A DNA stretch of 64,000 bases from Phoronis australis. Lineage: Eukaryota; Phoronida; Phoronidae. Position numbers and translations under genes: made by a program. This document shows positions 12,693 through 24,957 of this stretch, in pieces. The notes below the pieces were generated by a model, which saw only the letters and a list, made by a program, of their open reading frames with translations, searched no databases and was not told the origin of the DNA. The DNA lies in assembly GCA_002633005.1 (NCBI GenBank), contig NMRA01000097.1, positions 161,426 through 225,425 on the forward strand. Reading direction: 5' to 3'. Every line of letters starts with the position of its first letter. Positions within the stretch are counted from its first letter, which is position 1.

Positions 12693-13974
12693 GTAAATTA
12701 ATGGATAATTTTGTATAAAGTAAAATTCATTGTCTAACAGGTTTCCGTGATCTGTATCCCTTTAGATCATACACTTGTATTACACGAATTGTAAAGTAAT
12801 TATCCATGATTATATTTTGAGGCATCCCTATACACAATATCTTACGACTGACCTCGCACTTGTTGCACTGAAGACATGCATAATGGCTTGGGTCTAATCT
12901 TTATATCCGTAGTCGAAATTATGTTTTGGCATTTTTCTTTCCACTTTGGCGTGATCTCGGGGCAAAGGGATTGTTGCTTTTTGCCCTAGTACATTGTGTT
13001 TTGTTTTTGTTTGTGACCACAATCCACGATCGCCCATAAGGATTTTCCCATTGGAAGCACTGAGAACTGATGGAGCTACCCCCATTATAAATAACACAGT
13101 AATTAATTAATAAATAAATCACCAAGAACAATATTTTTTGAATTTAGACGGCTGCGTCACCGCGTTCAAGCATATTTTGGTAAATATAATATCAAAAGGA
13201 TTACTTTTTTCTACATTGGGATTAGGCACAATTTCCATTGTTTTGCGACAATAGCTTATTTATGAAAAAATTATATTTTTTGGGTTCAAATACACTGTAC
13301 ATTGTATTAACATTTGTTCAGTATTCATTCCTTTTTCTTGGATATTGTAATGCGCTAAAAAGAGCAGCGCGAAGTCAAATTTCACACCGACGCCATACCA
13401 AGCTTGAGAACAGGCATACCCACAAGTTTGGTCATTACATGTATACATGTATGTGATTCAATTCGCCGTAGAACCATAAATCGGAATTTGTTGAGCAAAC
13501 CTCTTGTCTAGCATAAGTTACTTACACTGAAAAAAACGTTTTTGTCACAGTCCCATGAACGTACACGGTGATGCATCTGCCATCTATTGAAATACATGTA
13601 CAGCAGTAACCGTGATCTAGAAATCCAACCGCTCTTGAGAAGAACCAATTAGACTACCAGATGTGAGGTTGTTTAGCGAACCCCAATTTTTCATTTTTAT
13701 AGCAAGCACAAAGGAGCATAAATTAAGCCATTATAGTATAGCGTTGTCTGTGACACTCATAACAAAATCCGGACATCATGCAGCGAATTTAAAGTGTTTT
13801 CAAAAAGAGTTTAAGGTATTTACTGACAGCATTTCAGTAGCAAACGAACGTGTATTTCACATTTTGCGAGAAGTGATTCTGTTCAGGCGTTTGTAACGGA
13901 AAAACTAAATCCATGACTCTGTCGGTTTTCAGATACGTTCTGGTCCTTTTTTCGTTCAACCTTTGGTATTTCAG
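12693..13974. other. Intron, no feature recognised
   Basis: It has a GTAAAT donor and a GGTATTTCAG acceptor. It is AT-rich and contains short open frames without domain signatures. Nothing functional is recognised. Confidence 0.5.
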
Positions 13975-14340
13975 TGCCGTCTGTTAAAATGGAAATCAGT
14001 ATTGTTAGTGTGACTGGATTTCACCACTATGTCAGATCAGACTCCGACAATATCGCGAATCCTCTCGAGCGCGGGGTAAATTATACAGTCACTTGTACAG
14101 CACGAACCCTAATCCCGGCCATGAATATGACGTGGGACTTACGCGTTGAAAACTGGGAAAAAGCCCTCATTGCGTCTTACGATATGAAAGAGACTCCTGA
14201 TGCGGGTGAAGTGGAATACTTTAGGAATTTCACTTTTACTGCTATTGAACCTGTTAACGACCAACATCTAACCTGCCGGCTATTACACTCTGTTATAACA
14301 GAGATAGATGCCCGCCAAACCGTCAAACCTGAAGTCTTGT
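13975..14340 (+). CDS. Ig-like domain exon 8 (type A)
   Basis: Encodes an Ig-like domain of about 122 residues starting VPSVKMEI. Core residues are C41 (YTVTC), W54 (NMTW) and C101 (LTCRLLHS). The end is GTAAGT, phase 1. The N-terminal half has the best match to a textbook Ig fold in this array: the VTC strand, then tryptophan 13 residues later. Type A by the TEID(A/S)(R/N) segment, shared with exon 2 (TEVDSN). Confidence 0.8.
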
Positions 14341-15139
14341 GTAAGTACTTTGTTTTTAATTAAATAGTAAATTTGCTGTTATTAGACAAGTACTTTCCTC
14401 TTTCCACTCGTAAAAAGGCGCTTCTCGGCGCGCTTCTGAGTTTTGCCTACTATACCCACTCCGCGATTGAAATTTGACATAGAACAGGTCCATTGGTCAG
14501 CGTGGTTGTCCAAACGAATGCGTTTCCCAAATTCACAAACTCGCCCTGCACACCTGCGTGGTGGGGTGGTAGCATTGCCACACAGTTTAGCAGCCAATGG
14601 TGAACTCTTAATTAACCAAAGCGATTAGGGTTAAGAGTATCATCAATCTCACCCGACCATGTTTTACTGCCTAACAGGCCTGGGTAACACTGGCAGCAAC
14701 ACGTATAAACGAAATTTGTAGTTTTGAACCTGGTCAATACCACTACAATCCTAAGCGCTTTCTTTTGTCGCTTATGGTTTCGATGTGCCTTTCGGTAACG
14801 GAAATAGGAATGCGTTAGCTTAAGGACTAATGTGAAGCCGATTTTATGAAAGTAAGGGGCCAAATTCTATTTTCGTTTCTTAGCCAGCGAAACCAGACAA
14901 AATACAACTTAAATACACCCATTGGACTAAACGGGTGTTGGGAAGTCTACACACTACATGAGTTTTCATATCTCATTAACTTCGACAGCCACGGGCAGCT
15001 GGGTATTGTCTCACAACTAGATTGACATCTCGACAGTGCTGCTACAGTTTCTGTTCCGGGAGCGCGAGAGATTGGGCTCAATTATGACGTCATTCTGTGT
15101 AGTGAACGAGTTCTGCACTGGTTTTCCTGTGTTTTGCAG

Positions 15140-15478
15140 TCGGCCCTACCAGACTGGTCGTAGAGCAAAATGGCATTGTCATACCAGAGTCTTCAACCAG
15201 GCTTCAAGTTACGTACAATAAAGGGTACGTGCTCTCGTGTAAGACAGATAACGTCAACAATAACGTAACGTTAAACCTCGAGTATGGGTTCAGCGCTCAA
15301 GGTGGTGCCATTCGAAATGCGCATACACTTGGACTTCATGGCGGAAATCGATTTTCTTCTTCACTGCATTTCGTTGCCAAGGTGTACGTGCACGGCCACA
15401 GTGTGCGCTGCAGGTCACAGAATATAGATCTACCGAGACTGAAACAAGAAAGAGATTTCCGATTGTACTTAGCCGAAG
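15140..15478 (+). CDS. Ig-like domain exon 9 (type B)
   Basis: Encodes an Ig-like domain of about 113 residues. It opens VGPTRLVVEQ after TGTTTTGCAG; C34 (LSCKTDNV) and C91 (VRCRSQN) fit the type B spacing. The donor is GTACAT, phase 1. The first ATG in frame lies well inside the domain, so the exon can only be recognised from its acceptor. A repeat element begins 10 bp after the donor. Confidence 0.78.
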
Positions 15479-15487
15479 GTACATAAA

Positions 15488-16322
15488 TATACATTATTAG
15501 ATGGCGAAGTCGTTATCCCCCGTTATCTAGAGCCCGAGTGGATTTTGGAGAATTATCGCCCGAGGGGTGTTAGCCCCGAGGGTGATTATTCTCCAAAATC
15601 CACGAAGGCTCTAGATAAGGGGGATAACGGCTGAGAACATGTAATAATCTATTTATACCACGTACTGAACTAGAAACATTGCAATGAATCGATTTACCTT
15701 ATCTGACTCTCCACGGATTTGCAACTACTTTCTATGTCAGAGGCCCGAAGTCGGAGGTCGTGACCTTTTAAGAAAAGCCGAGCTATTTTTGTCAAATAAT
15801 GCTTTTACTCAAAACCAATTGAAAACTTAAATATAATAGAAATAAATTGAATTTATAAATTAAGGTTTACCAACTATTATAGCTTAAAACACTTTTTTTC
15901 ACGCTAAGCTTCGACCGGGAAATTATCGTCTGCTAAAGTAGGTTACCACTTGTAACTGAATATAATTCTCAAGTCAAAGATCCTGACGACACGATACCCG
16001 CATTCAAACTGGAGATCGGTGATTTACAAGTAAGAGGACATGAGAGAAAAATTTCACTGAATTAAGATATCATTTTTATGGAAATTATGTGTCTTATTTT
16101 TCGTAGCGTATAAGTACAGTACAATGTGGATTGTTGAACGTGCGATTATTGCGCGTGATCATTTAAGTATTCTATTTTCACTCTTGATTACGGCAGTCGC
16201 TGCATGGTGTAGTGGTAAAGTCGGCGACCAGCAATTCCAAGGTCCCGGGTTCGCCAAATCGTTATCTCATGGGTTATTACACGGTTGTATCTGCCATTCG
16301 AGGCTAATATTGTGGTATAAAA
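15488..16322. mobile_element. Foldback/tRNA-related repeat, copy 1
   Basis: The element starts with a near-perfect inverted repeat at 15491-15656: CGTTATC, TCTAGAGCC and GATTTTGGAGAAT recur as reverse complements around a CCCGAGGG centre. After a 250-bp stretch absent from copy 2, it resumes with GACCGGGAAA. Near the 3' end lie an A-box-like TGGTGTAGTGG (16205-16215) and a B-box-like GGGTTCGCC (16247-16255), spaced as in a tRNA gene. This suggests a tRNA-derived non-autonomous element. The open frame at 16124-16420 is inside it and is not a gene. Confidence 0.65.
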
Positions 16323-17644
16323 GTATATATATGTATACATGTCCATTAGTGACTCAAGCAGTGCATTCAAATGTTCCTTCCACAAATACTCTTTTAAATC
16401 TATCATACTTAACACGATAAACCCCAATTAGCAAATGTGAATTTATTCGCTGTGAGACATCAATTGTACATATAGGTAGGGTGAGAGTGATCGTGGGTTC
16501 CGAAGAGAAAACATTCCAAAATAAGCACGTAATGTATCTGTAATTAACTGTTTATTGATACATCTGACACGGTTATGACAACTTGGAACATACATGTAAG
16601 TGCACCTACAAGTCAATAATCAAATTGTAACTTACCATAGTAGTGAAAGGTTCCAATGCATAAAAGTAAAACACCTTGCACCAATGGAAATAGGAAAGAT
16701 GTGGCTGATGAAAGAAATCAGCATTGTTTGCAGAAATATCAACTTAATATACTCACACCGTTTTATCAATTTACATAATTTCAGTCGTAAAGCTATACTA
16801 TCGTCATTTAAGGAAAGACGTCAAAAATAACCCACTGACCTAGTCTTTACGTTTATGCAACTTGGTAACGAACATGATCTTCAAGGGTGGATCAACCCGT
16901 AGTTGAGTAAACGGAAATTGCCTGGCCTGGTATTGGACGTGCATGAAAGTTTTATCAATTTCTCAACGAAAAACAAATGGTTATTTTGTGGCAAAAGACA
17001 GAACGGTCTTAATTTGTAAGTGTTTTTGAAGGATATGGTTATTTCTTTAATTTGAGATTGTCACTTCTTGTGAAGGACATGTGAACAGAACAGAGAAGTA
17101 TTATGGTACAGTACAGGTGATTTTGAAACAACTGTGAATATACACCTGGAAGATTCCAAATTTCTTCGAAAACCGTTGCTCGCGTAACATTTGTTTCCCG
17201 CTGACTTGAACTTGAAGTTTTTCTTTACAAAAATATTTCAACACTTTAAACTATTGCTACTGGTTACAGTTACAGAGGCCCAAATACATTTATAGTTCGT
17301 TCCAACGTCACAGTTTTCAAATTGTGCTTGACAACGCCGTTATCACAAGATAGGACACAGATCTGACATGAAAGATTCGTAATTTCTACAGTTGAATTGT
17401 TCACCCACCACAAAACAGACATGACTCAAACCTTTAATACAACACTTTGCGCCCAATCTTACATGTATCATCATACAAATAAAGATTTGTTCACGCACGG
17501 AAACATGCAAATTGTTAGCTAACAATGGATGCCACCTTGTTATTTACCTGTGGATTGAATTGTGAAATAACCGCTTTACCTTTATCGTATACATGTACAG
17601 CGTCAAACTTCAACGTGTTTCTTCATGGACGTATGATTTTGCAG

Positions 17645-17980
17645 GAAAGAAAGCCAAGATAGAAATTGTCGTCACAAACACTGCAAGCGTCGTCAAGACA
17701 TTCGTGTCCACACGTATAAAACACAACGAACCCATTCCTGCAGGTACCAGATGCAAGATTGAGTGTTCCACAACCACTGTCCTCCCCGACATCAAGGTGC
17801 AGTGGAACCAAACGTTTGTTCCGACCAAAAATAAACACGACCCGCGTACTGGCGTGTATACGAATTATTTTGAAATCACCATCACGAAAGAACACAACAA
17901 TATCTTGTTGGTGTGTTCTGTCCATCACCAACATATACCGGAAGTTGCTTCGTCACTCCCAGTGAGATTGAAGGTCCTTT
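17645..17980 (+). CDS. Ig-like domain exon 10 (type A)
   Basis: Encodes an Ig-like domain of about 112 residues. It begins GKKAKIEIVV, comparable with the start of exon 8, after a GATTTTGCAG acceptor. C41 (IECSTT), W54 (VQWNQT) and C91 (LVCSVHH) form the core. The donor is GTAAGT, phase 1. The SVHHQHIPEV run takes the place of the VSHPxVTE motif of the other type A domains. Confidence 0.8.
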
Positions 17981-20715
17981 GTAAGTAAACAATTTATTAT
18001 ACTCGGCATATCTATTCTGTCCATAAGTTCCCTAAAGTGTGGTGCTCTTTATCCCTCGCCCCACTTCTAAGAAATGTACAGCTTGTCCATTAAATACTAA
18101 CATATTGTAGTATAGGTCGCTTATCATGGAGGGCTCATACTTGTTAACCAAAGGGACATTTTGACATCACGTGATTGTTAAGTAGATTGTTTGATAATAC
18201 GCCTGCAAGCAAAGTTTAAAAAATGAGACGAGATTAAATCTACGTTTTTTGGATACCCCAGACTTTATGGTAAACAGAAAAGTGTCGACACGACCATGAG
18301 GATGTCGTCTAAAACACGATTAATGGGTGATCGAGCAAACCCACTACGACGGAAATGAGCGACTTAAGTCTTCAACTCAAATTTTATTGGCAACTTCACG
18401 AAGATATGTCTACAACCAAATTGTACCTCCCAGGTACATATACGATATGTTTAAGGTTCCAAAATTCTGATCACGAAACGTGAATTAGTTTACTGCTTTC
18501 AATTTTCGTATAGTACGTAATGAAACTTAATACTCAGTTCAAATTAAATGTCAGTGTTCTTTTGAGAACCAAGTTTTTGCCTTATTGCTGCTATACAATA
18601 CCATTTCGGACAACTATTTACAGTTCTTAATGTAACGGTGTAAATTCGGTTAAATGTCAATCTTTGTTTTTCTCCCGTCATAGTTCGTGCACTTGACTTA
18701 GCTTTCGATGTTGTAATCTTAATCGACCGTTTTGAGGTTTCAAAGCTGGAACGCTAGTCTATTCTTGCATTGCTCAGGTTAACCTCTCAAGTCACAACCA
18801 ATGCTTACATGTACGTGCGCCCTTTTCAATATCGCATTTTTAATTTGGACATTCCTGCTAACCTCTAAAACATTTGCTTTGGTTGTTGATAATTACGCTG
18901 TCCTTTGTTGGTAACAGAATTGGGAATACATGTACATTATTAACTTTTTATAACAGCATGATACATGTACGGATTTTTTGAGAGTAAATCGCGAAGTCGT
19001 GTTTTGTGCTCAGTTTGTCGAACGGTGGCATGTAGTTATAAGGTTATGCAGGCTACTATTGGCAAGATTGGGTGTTTAGACAAGTATCTGAAAAACTACA
19101 TTGTATAATTCAGTAAAGGCGTGTGCTTGTTGTATGTAGAACGTCGATAGAATTTGATTTTTGATTTCACACTTATCTCCTCTTAAATATGTCACATGGC
19201 CATGTGTTACAAAAAATAGCATAAGGAAATGTATCTTTACAATCGTATCAAAGCAACAAGGTCAAATTACGTTTGATATCGTTCATGGTGAAATTTCAAA
19301 TACGCAATTGCAGCTCTCTTATAATTTCGTTTTCTTTTATGCAACAGGGTATACATAGATTATTACATGGCGAAGTCGTTACCCCCCGTTATCTAGAGCC
19401 CGAGTAGATTTTGGAGAATTATCGCCTGAGGGGCGTAAGCCCCGAGGGTGATAATTCTCCGAAATCCACGAAGGCTCTAGATAAGGGGGATAACGATTGA
19501 GAACATGTAATAATCTATTTATACTACGACCGGGAAAATATCGTCTGCTAAAGTAGGTTACCAATAGTAACTGAGTATAATGCTCAAGTCAAAGGATCCC
19601 GACGACACGATACCTGCATTCAAATTGGAGATCGGTGATTTACAAGTGAGCAAACACCGGAGAAAAATTTCACTGAATTAAAATATCGTTTTTTTGGAAA
19701 ATATGTGTCTTATTTTTCATAGCGTATAAATGTCGGTGCAATGCCCTTTGCAGAACATGCGATTGTTGCGCGTGCTCATTTAAGTATTCTATTTTCACGT
19801 TCGATGACGTCAGCCGCTGAGTGGTGTAGTGGTAAAGTCCGGCCTCGGTTCCCGCCAAAATGTTATCTCACTAGTGAGATAACTTTATGGGTTATTACAT
19901 GGTTGTATCTGCCATTCGAGGCTAATATTGTGATATAAATGTTTTTATCAAACGGTGTATTAAATCTCTTCTAGCAAAAGTCATAGTCAGTTTATTCAAA
20001 ACATTGTAACAGAGCCAGATTCGGTGATGGGTGTGTGTTGTTGACGAAACGTGGTTACTACAGTGTTGGTTTCTACTATCCGCCTTCACTTTGTACTCAT
20101 CAAGCAGACGTGTGCGGGTTACAGCAGTTATGACGTCAGGAGCAAGAAAAGACCTTTGCTTTTAAAATATTTATGAAATGAGGGTTAGATAATTTGGTCT
20201 AAGGTTAGCCCAATTTTGTTCTACATGCAAGCTGGTACAGAACTGTTTCATCAAGTCAAGTCCCAGGTTTATCAGATTTCATGTTGTGTCGGTTAAAGGG
20301 ACCATTACGGGAACATCATCGATCTAAGACATAATTTCTGGACGCGATAAATACACTAGTTTACACAGCAGATATTGTATTGGATATTACGATCCGTTGC
20401 GATTTTGTGATTCTATTAAAAATCGGTAGTTCTTGTCGTTGTCGGCAATGATTGCCGGCGAATTTGCCAAATGGTTAAGCTTTTAAAAATACCATGCCAT
20501 TGATCAGTTGGGATTCTGCTCCACCAGTAGAGCATAAGCTGCGATCGAGTGGTTCTAGGTAAGATTTAATATCAAGGGAGGTCTCAGAAAACTACATTTC
20601 TAGTCGATATTTTCCCTTTAATAAAACTAAGTGCATGCGCAAACTGTTACATCCTCTGGGAAACTAAGCCTCGTGGATTTAGAAACGACATGATGGTGAA
20701 ATTTATTCTGTGTAG
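17981..20715. other. Intron holding a repeat copy
   Basis: It has a GTAAGT donor and a TCTGTGTAG acceptor. Apart from the repeat at 19349-19940, no exon or other element is recognised. Confidence 0.5.
19349..19940. mobile_element. Foldback/tRNA-related repeat, copy 2
   Basis: Same element as at 15488-16322, with the same foldback head (19351-19521), then directly GACCGGGAAA without the 250-bp middle part of copy 1. The A-box-like TGGTGTAGTGG is at 19822-19832, and a worn B box follows at about 19845-19855. Both copies lie in introns of the Ig gene, on the sense strand. The open frame at 19379-19564 is a by-product of the foldback. Confidence 0.65.
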
Positions 20716-21060
20716 ATGGTCCAAGCACCGTGACGATGTCATTGAACAAAGCGGGAGCGCGCTTAGACCGTGATTCGAAAACGATTTTCATGAGAAACGG
20801 AATCAACTATACCGTCACCTGTTTAACCGACGATGTCTCACAAGTGGCAGTTTGGAACGTACACGGACTCACGACCCTCCGGGGCCAATTTCAAAATGAG
20901 TTTTCGAGGGCTCCAGACAAGAACGGGGGTCGCGTCTTTGGGATACATCTGAACTTCAACGCCGATGGTCTTCATGACAACCAGGTATCATGCTCCGCCT
21001 TCAACAGCCTGCACAGCTCGTTCACTGCCACTACGGAAACATTCAGGTTACACGTATCAA
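20716..21060 (+). CDS. Ig-like domain exon 11 (type B)
   Basis: Encodes an Ig-like domain of about 115 residues opening DGPSTVTM after TCTGTGTAG. C36 (VTCLTDDV) and C93 (VSCSAFN) are the core pair. The donor is GTAAGA, phase 1. In the B-A alternation a type A exon should follow, but the next recognisable exon (23353) is again type B. Confidence 0.78.
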
Positions 21061-21436
21061 GTAAGAATTGTTGTTTTCGTAGCCAGTCAAATTGTAGGGC
21101 GCATCACTATGCCGTCGTTGAGGTTGGCAATTTTTTTGCAGATTTAAAGCTGAATTTGGCCTGCTCGGCTGATTAAAACTGATGATCGAATCAGGTATTT
21201 TACGCTAATGAATTCACCTTTACAAGAGTACTCATTTTAATAGGATTTAATTCACATTGTTATTAATCAAAAGCAATTTATACAAGCGCCATTTGCTTGA
21301 GCTACGCATAGTTTTGATCTGATTGTTTGTAAAACGGTAAACACTCCTACAACGGTAGGGAGAATTAACAGACCGAATGTATTTGAGTAAAAGACTCAAT
21401 TTAAGTTTTTTTCTAATCACCTAAACAGGGCTAACT

Positions 21437-21582
21437 CAGGGGCGGATCCAGGATTCTGAGTTAGGGCACAGTACTAGCAAGGATTTTGCACGTCAGATAT
21501 TGGCACTCCCGAACTGCCAACTGTAATCTGGTGTAAATTTAGGGGACCATGGCCCATTTATTCCCCTCTAAATCCGTAACTG
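21437..21582. mobile_element. Short inverted-repeat element (MITE-like)
   Basis: The left end is CAGGGGCGGATCCAGG. The reverse complement of the right end is CAGTTACGGATTTAG, an imperfect inverted repeat enclosing about 115 bp with no coding capacity. It is similar in layout to 38110-38261. Such ends are typical of non-autonomous hAT-like elements; the family assignment is inference. Confidence 0.5.
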
Positions 21583-23352
21583 CAACTGCAGCTTTATATG
21601 TGGTTCATTTGTACTATTAAGTGACAACGAAAAGTGGCAATGGTCAGCTCCACATGTGTTTAAAAGTGGGCAAAGCTAAGCTAGTCGATGTTTTTACAAG
21701 TACGTACACTGCAGCAGACAGTTCGACAGGTGCAGAAGTAAAACGCTTTCACAAGCTCCACACAGTGAGTTTTGTTTCGAGCGGGGAAAGTTAAGCGTTT
21801 TGCCAGTCAGTTTAGGCGAAAATATCAGCATCTCATTATCCTACATAATTTCTTGAACTCAAAAGTGATACATTCTGACGCTTCATCTGTTTTGTACTTG
21901 TCATTGAGGGACATGTATCCAGCTGAAAATCTTGAATATTGACCACTTACAACTCCACGTCCAGTCTTGCAGACAGAGATTATGAACATGTATACTGCGT
22001 TTTATCACCACGTAGTGGGAAACGTTTGAGATTGTCAGTGCGTTACCAGAAAATAGTCATCTAGGTTTGTATGATAAGTCCAAAAATAGGTTTTGCGTGA
22101 TCTACCGAATAAACTAGTGTGCATGGGCTTTACTTGTTTCGGAGACTTTGAAAACAAGCATAAGAACAACTATATGTGTTTGCAAAGCATAGCTACAATA
22201 TGAGGAGGGACGAACATCTGGGACAGCGTCCGTTTCAATAACCTAAGAGATGAACATTGTCTTGAATAACTTCTGTGGGATCTCACACACACAACAATAC
22301 AGACGATCGTTCGCACACCCACGCACCGGTAATGTTCGGATACAACGTGCCCGAATTTTAAGAACAAGTTTTCTCCGCTGAATAGTAACGGACATCAAAC
22401 TGGCTCTCGAAACACGGCACGGTGTACATGTATCCGACTGTTGCCCACTCACAGATACACGCACGCGCACATCCACGCAGAATCACGCACAAGCGAGCAA
22501 CACAACTTGGTGCCAGAATATAAAAGGGCGAGACTGACCTCACGAACATACACAGTAGGATCCAAATTGTATTTTCTTCCTTTTACTCGAAACTTTTTTT
22601 ACGAAATATCACCAGTGGTACCGTGGTGTGCGAGGATATCAACACCATGCAGTTTCAACGATCCTGTGAAGGTGTTGTTCCTCCAACAACTTTAGCCTAT
22701 TCCAGATGGTACAGGATGTTAAGAACGTATACGATGGGAGTGAAGCTTAGTATTGGGAATATGTCATGGGAACAAAACACTAATTCCTACTAATCCTAAT
22801 GGGAAGTGGTTGATAATACCGTATGCAAGGAGTAAGGAAGAAGTGTCTTACAGAAACGTTTGAAAAATTACGAAGTGCGCTGATACCGTCACTCCAATGT
22901 ATAAGGATCGTGCCGCGATCGGGAACATTTCCAGCGAAGCGATTTTTTTGTTTGATTGGATTAGTACAGCTTATCCAGTCAGTACGAGTTTTCAGTGTGT
23001 GTTGTCGAACAGCGTTGACATATTCGTAAGCTACATGGTTGTTCGTGTCCAAGTCCTGCTGCTGAGGTACGGTGACACCAAATTGTCTGACAATGAGACA
23101 TTGCCTTCAAATTAAAAACGATGCGTGTTTGGGCGGTTTAGAGTTTTCCTGTTCGGGTTATTCAACAAAGTTAAACTACACATTTGTTTATCATTCTCTC
23201 GACATGATTTCATTTGAACACGAATCAATATGCGGAATGTCTCGTAACACCGTAGCGAGCCTGACAAAAATCCTCAGATGTGCTCACTTTCATTTTTTCA
23301 ATCAGTAGCCATTACTTTCCGCGCTCCATTATTCCTTCCATTTATTTGACAG

Positions 23353-23670
23353 AGGGACCTACACACCTCAGGTTCTCGGTCACTGGCCCCTTCTATCAAG
23401 TGGATAATTACTTCATAGCTGTGCAGAGTGGTTGGACTTACTCGATATCGTGCACAACCGACGCAACTCTGAATCTCGCAAATATGAGCCTGCAGGTTAA
23501 TCACACAGAAGCAGTTGGTATGACAGGAACTTTAGACTATCATTTCACCATGACGGTTCCTAACGTAAAAGCCAATCCGGCCATGAATGGAACACAAATA
23601 GTCTGCAAGGCTTTCAACGTGCATGAAAGATTCTTCGAAATCATCAGAACCATACCTCTATATGTTGTCG
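23353..23670 (+). CDS. Ig-like domain exon 12 (type B)
   Basis: Encodes the shortest domain of the array, about 106 residues, opening EGPTHLRF after TTATTTGACAG. C34 (ISCTTDAT) and C85 (IVCKAFN) are the pair. The donor is GTTAGT, phase 1. Sequons NMS, NHT and NGT suggest an extracellular, glycosylated domain. Confidence 0.75.
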
Positions 23671-23969
23671 GTTAGTGTTTATGACTCGAATTACTTTATG
23701 AACATTTAACACTAGTATTGGTAAAGCAGGTGGTGTCCAGGTCACGTGGTTGAATTGCCACTGGGACTCTCTGATGGCTATTAAACCCTTAATCCTCTCA
23801 ATGAAACAACACGATGGTAGCCACCTTGTCTAAACACAATAATCTGAATGAACAGATACCATGTCTCGCAACACTGTTTTTTCTCATTGATTTAAAGTTA
23901 TTGTAGAAATCTCACAAAAGACTCCGAATTGTCTAAACACAGAACCATGTTCATGATAAAATTCTGCAG

Positions 23970-24165
23970 GTGAACCGCTGGATATCCAGTTTTCAATCGA
24001 CGGAGTCGACCAGCCTTTTAAGCAGAGAACATTCAGCTTCATCACCAAACCTCTTGTAAGAAACCTCACATGTTGGGTCGCCAGTGTTCTGAAAGATGTC
24101 AGTATATGGCACGTGGCAAACCTGGGAACTTTTGCCACCGTCAGTCTAACAACACGGCTTGATCA
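23970..24165 (+). CDS. Ig-like domain exon 13a (type A, first half)
   Basis: Encodes the N-terminal part of a type A domain (GEPLDIQFSIDG, with C35 in LTCWVAS). Acceptor ATTCTGCAG is phase 1; donor GTGAGT leaves phase 2. The frame closes just past the donor, so the exon cannot extend. It pairs with 24368-24501, which starts in phase 2 and holds the second cysteine. This is the only domain of the array split by an internal intron. Confidence 0.72.
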
Positions 24166-24367
24166 GTGAGTATAGCATGGTGGGAACACTCCCAACGAAA
24201 ACCACTGCAGACGATGACGAACTGGTTTTTCCTTGTGTTTGCTTATCGTGCTTGTCAGTAAGCGTGTAATGCATTTTGTAATTAACCCATACACATGTAT
24301 GATCCATTAAATGTAGCTGCATTACTTAGGCTCAACTGAAAACCATGTGCTTTGCTGTTTTATGTAG

Positions 24368-24501
24368 GTACCCGTGGTTTATACACTATAGCACTATGCC
24401 GTTCATAGCCAAAGATTACCATAACAACAGAGTCCATGGTTGTGAGGTCAGCCATCCCATGCTGGAGCGATCCAAGCGGATGATTTCGTTAGTCGTTTTC
24501 C
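24368..24501 (+). CDS. Ig-like domain exon 13b (type A, second half)
   Basis: Encodes the C-terminal part of the split type A domain: YPWFIHYS, then C91 in GCEVSHPMLERS, the clear VSHP hallmark. Acceptor TTTTATGTAG is phase 2, donor GTAAGT phase 1. Together 13a and 13b give 110 residues, the normal domain length. Confidence 0.75.
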
Positions 24502-24957
24502 GTAAGTGATTTTTAAGCGGTTCTCAAGTAGGGATTTATGAGAAAATCTTCATAATGCGACAGCGATAACGATTCACTAAGTAAGAGCAAATATCTCTTA
24601 GTTAAGATTCACTCTGTGTCTAATTTTAATTTTGAGATTAAAGCCTCGGAGCAGTAATATACCGGGAAGGTTTAAAAGGGCATCTGGTTTAATGGTTTAT
24701 TAGTGAGAACGAGCCTTAAAGTTAAAAAATGTGACTAGATCCACGCAATATTTACATGTGCAACATGGACTTGTAGACACCTTCAAATTTCAGAACTACC
24801 GAAATTCCTGGAATCGGTCAGAGCGCCATGGTCCCTCTGTTGCCCAGCAACACTCCCTTGCCCATTTTGCCAGATTGCTCATAACACTTTAGCTTCATTT
24901 CGGCAGACTTTGTAGTCCAATTTGTGAATACTCGTAAAATTACTATTGATGTTACAG

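Noticed and set aside
16200-16260. Possible tRNA gene
   Set aside because: A-box and B-box words are present, but I see no acceptor stem or anticodon arm; fits a tRNA-derived repeat better.
16124-16420. Open frame of 98 codons, + strand
   Set aside because: Lies wholly inside the tRNA-related repeat (copy 1) and is not kept open in copy 2.
19379-19564. Open frame of 61 codons, - strand
   Set aside because: Produced by the foldback arm of the repeat; no homologous frame in copy 1.
22240-22500. CA/CG-rich stretch resembling a microsatellite
   Set aside because: Only loosely repetitive (CACACAC, CACGCAC words); no clean unit.
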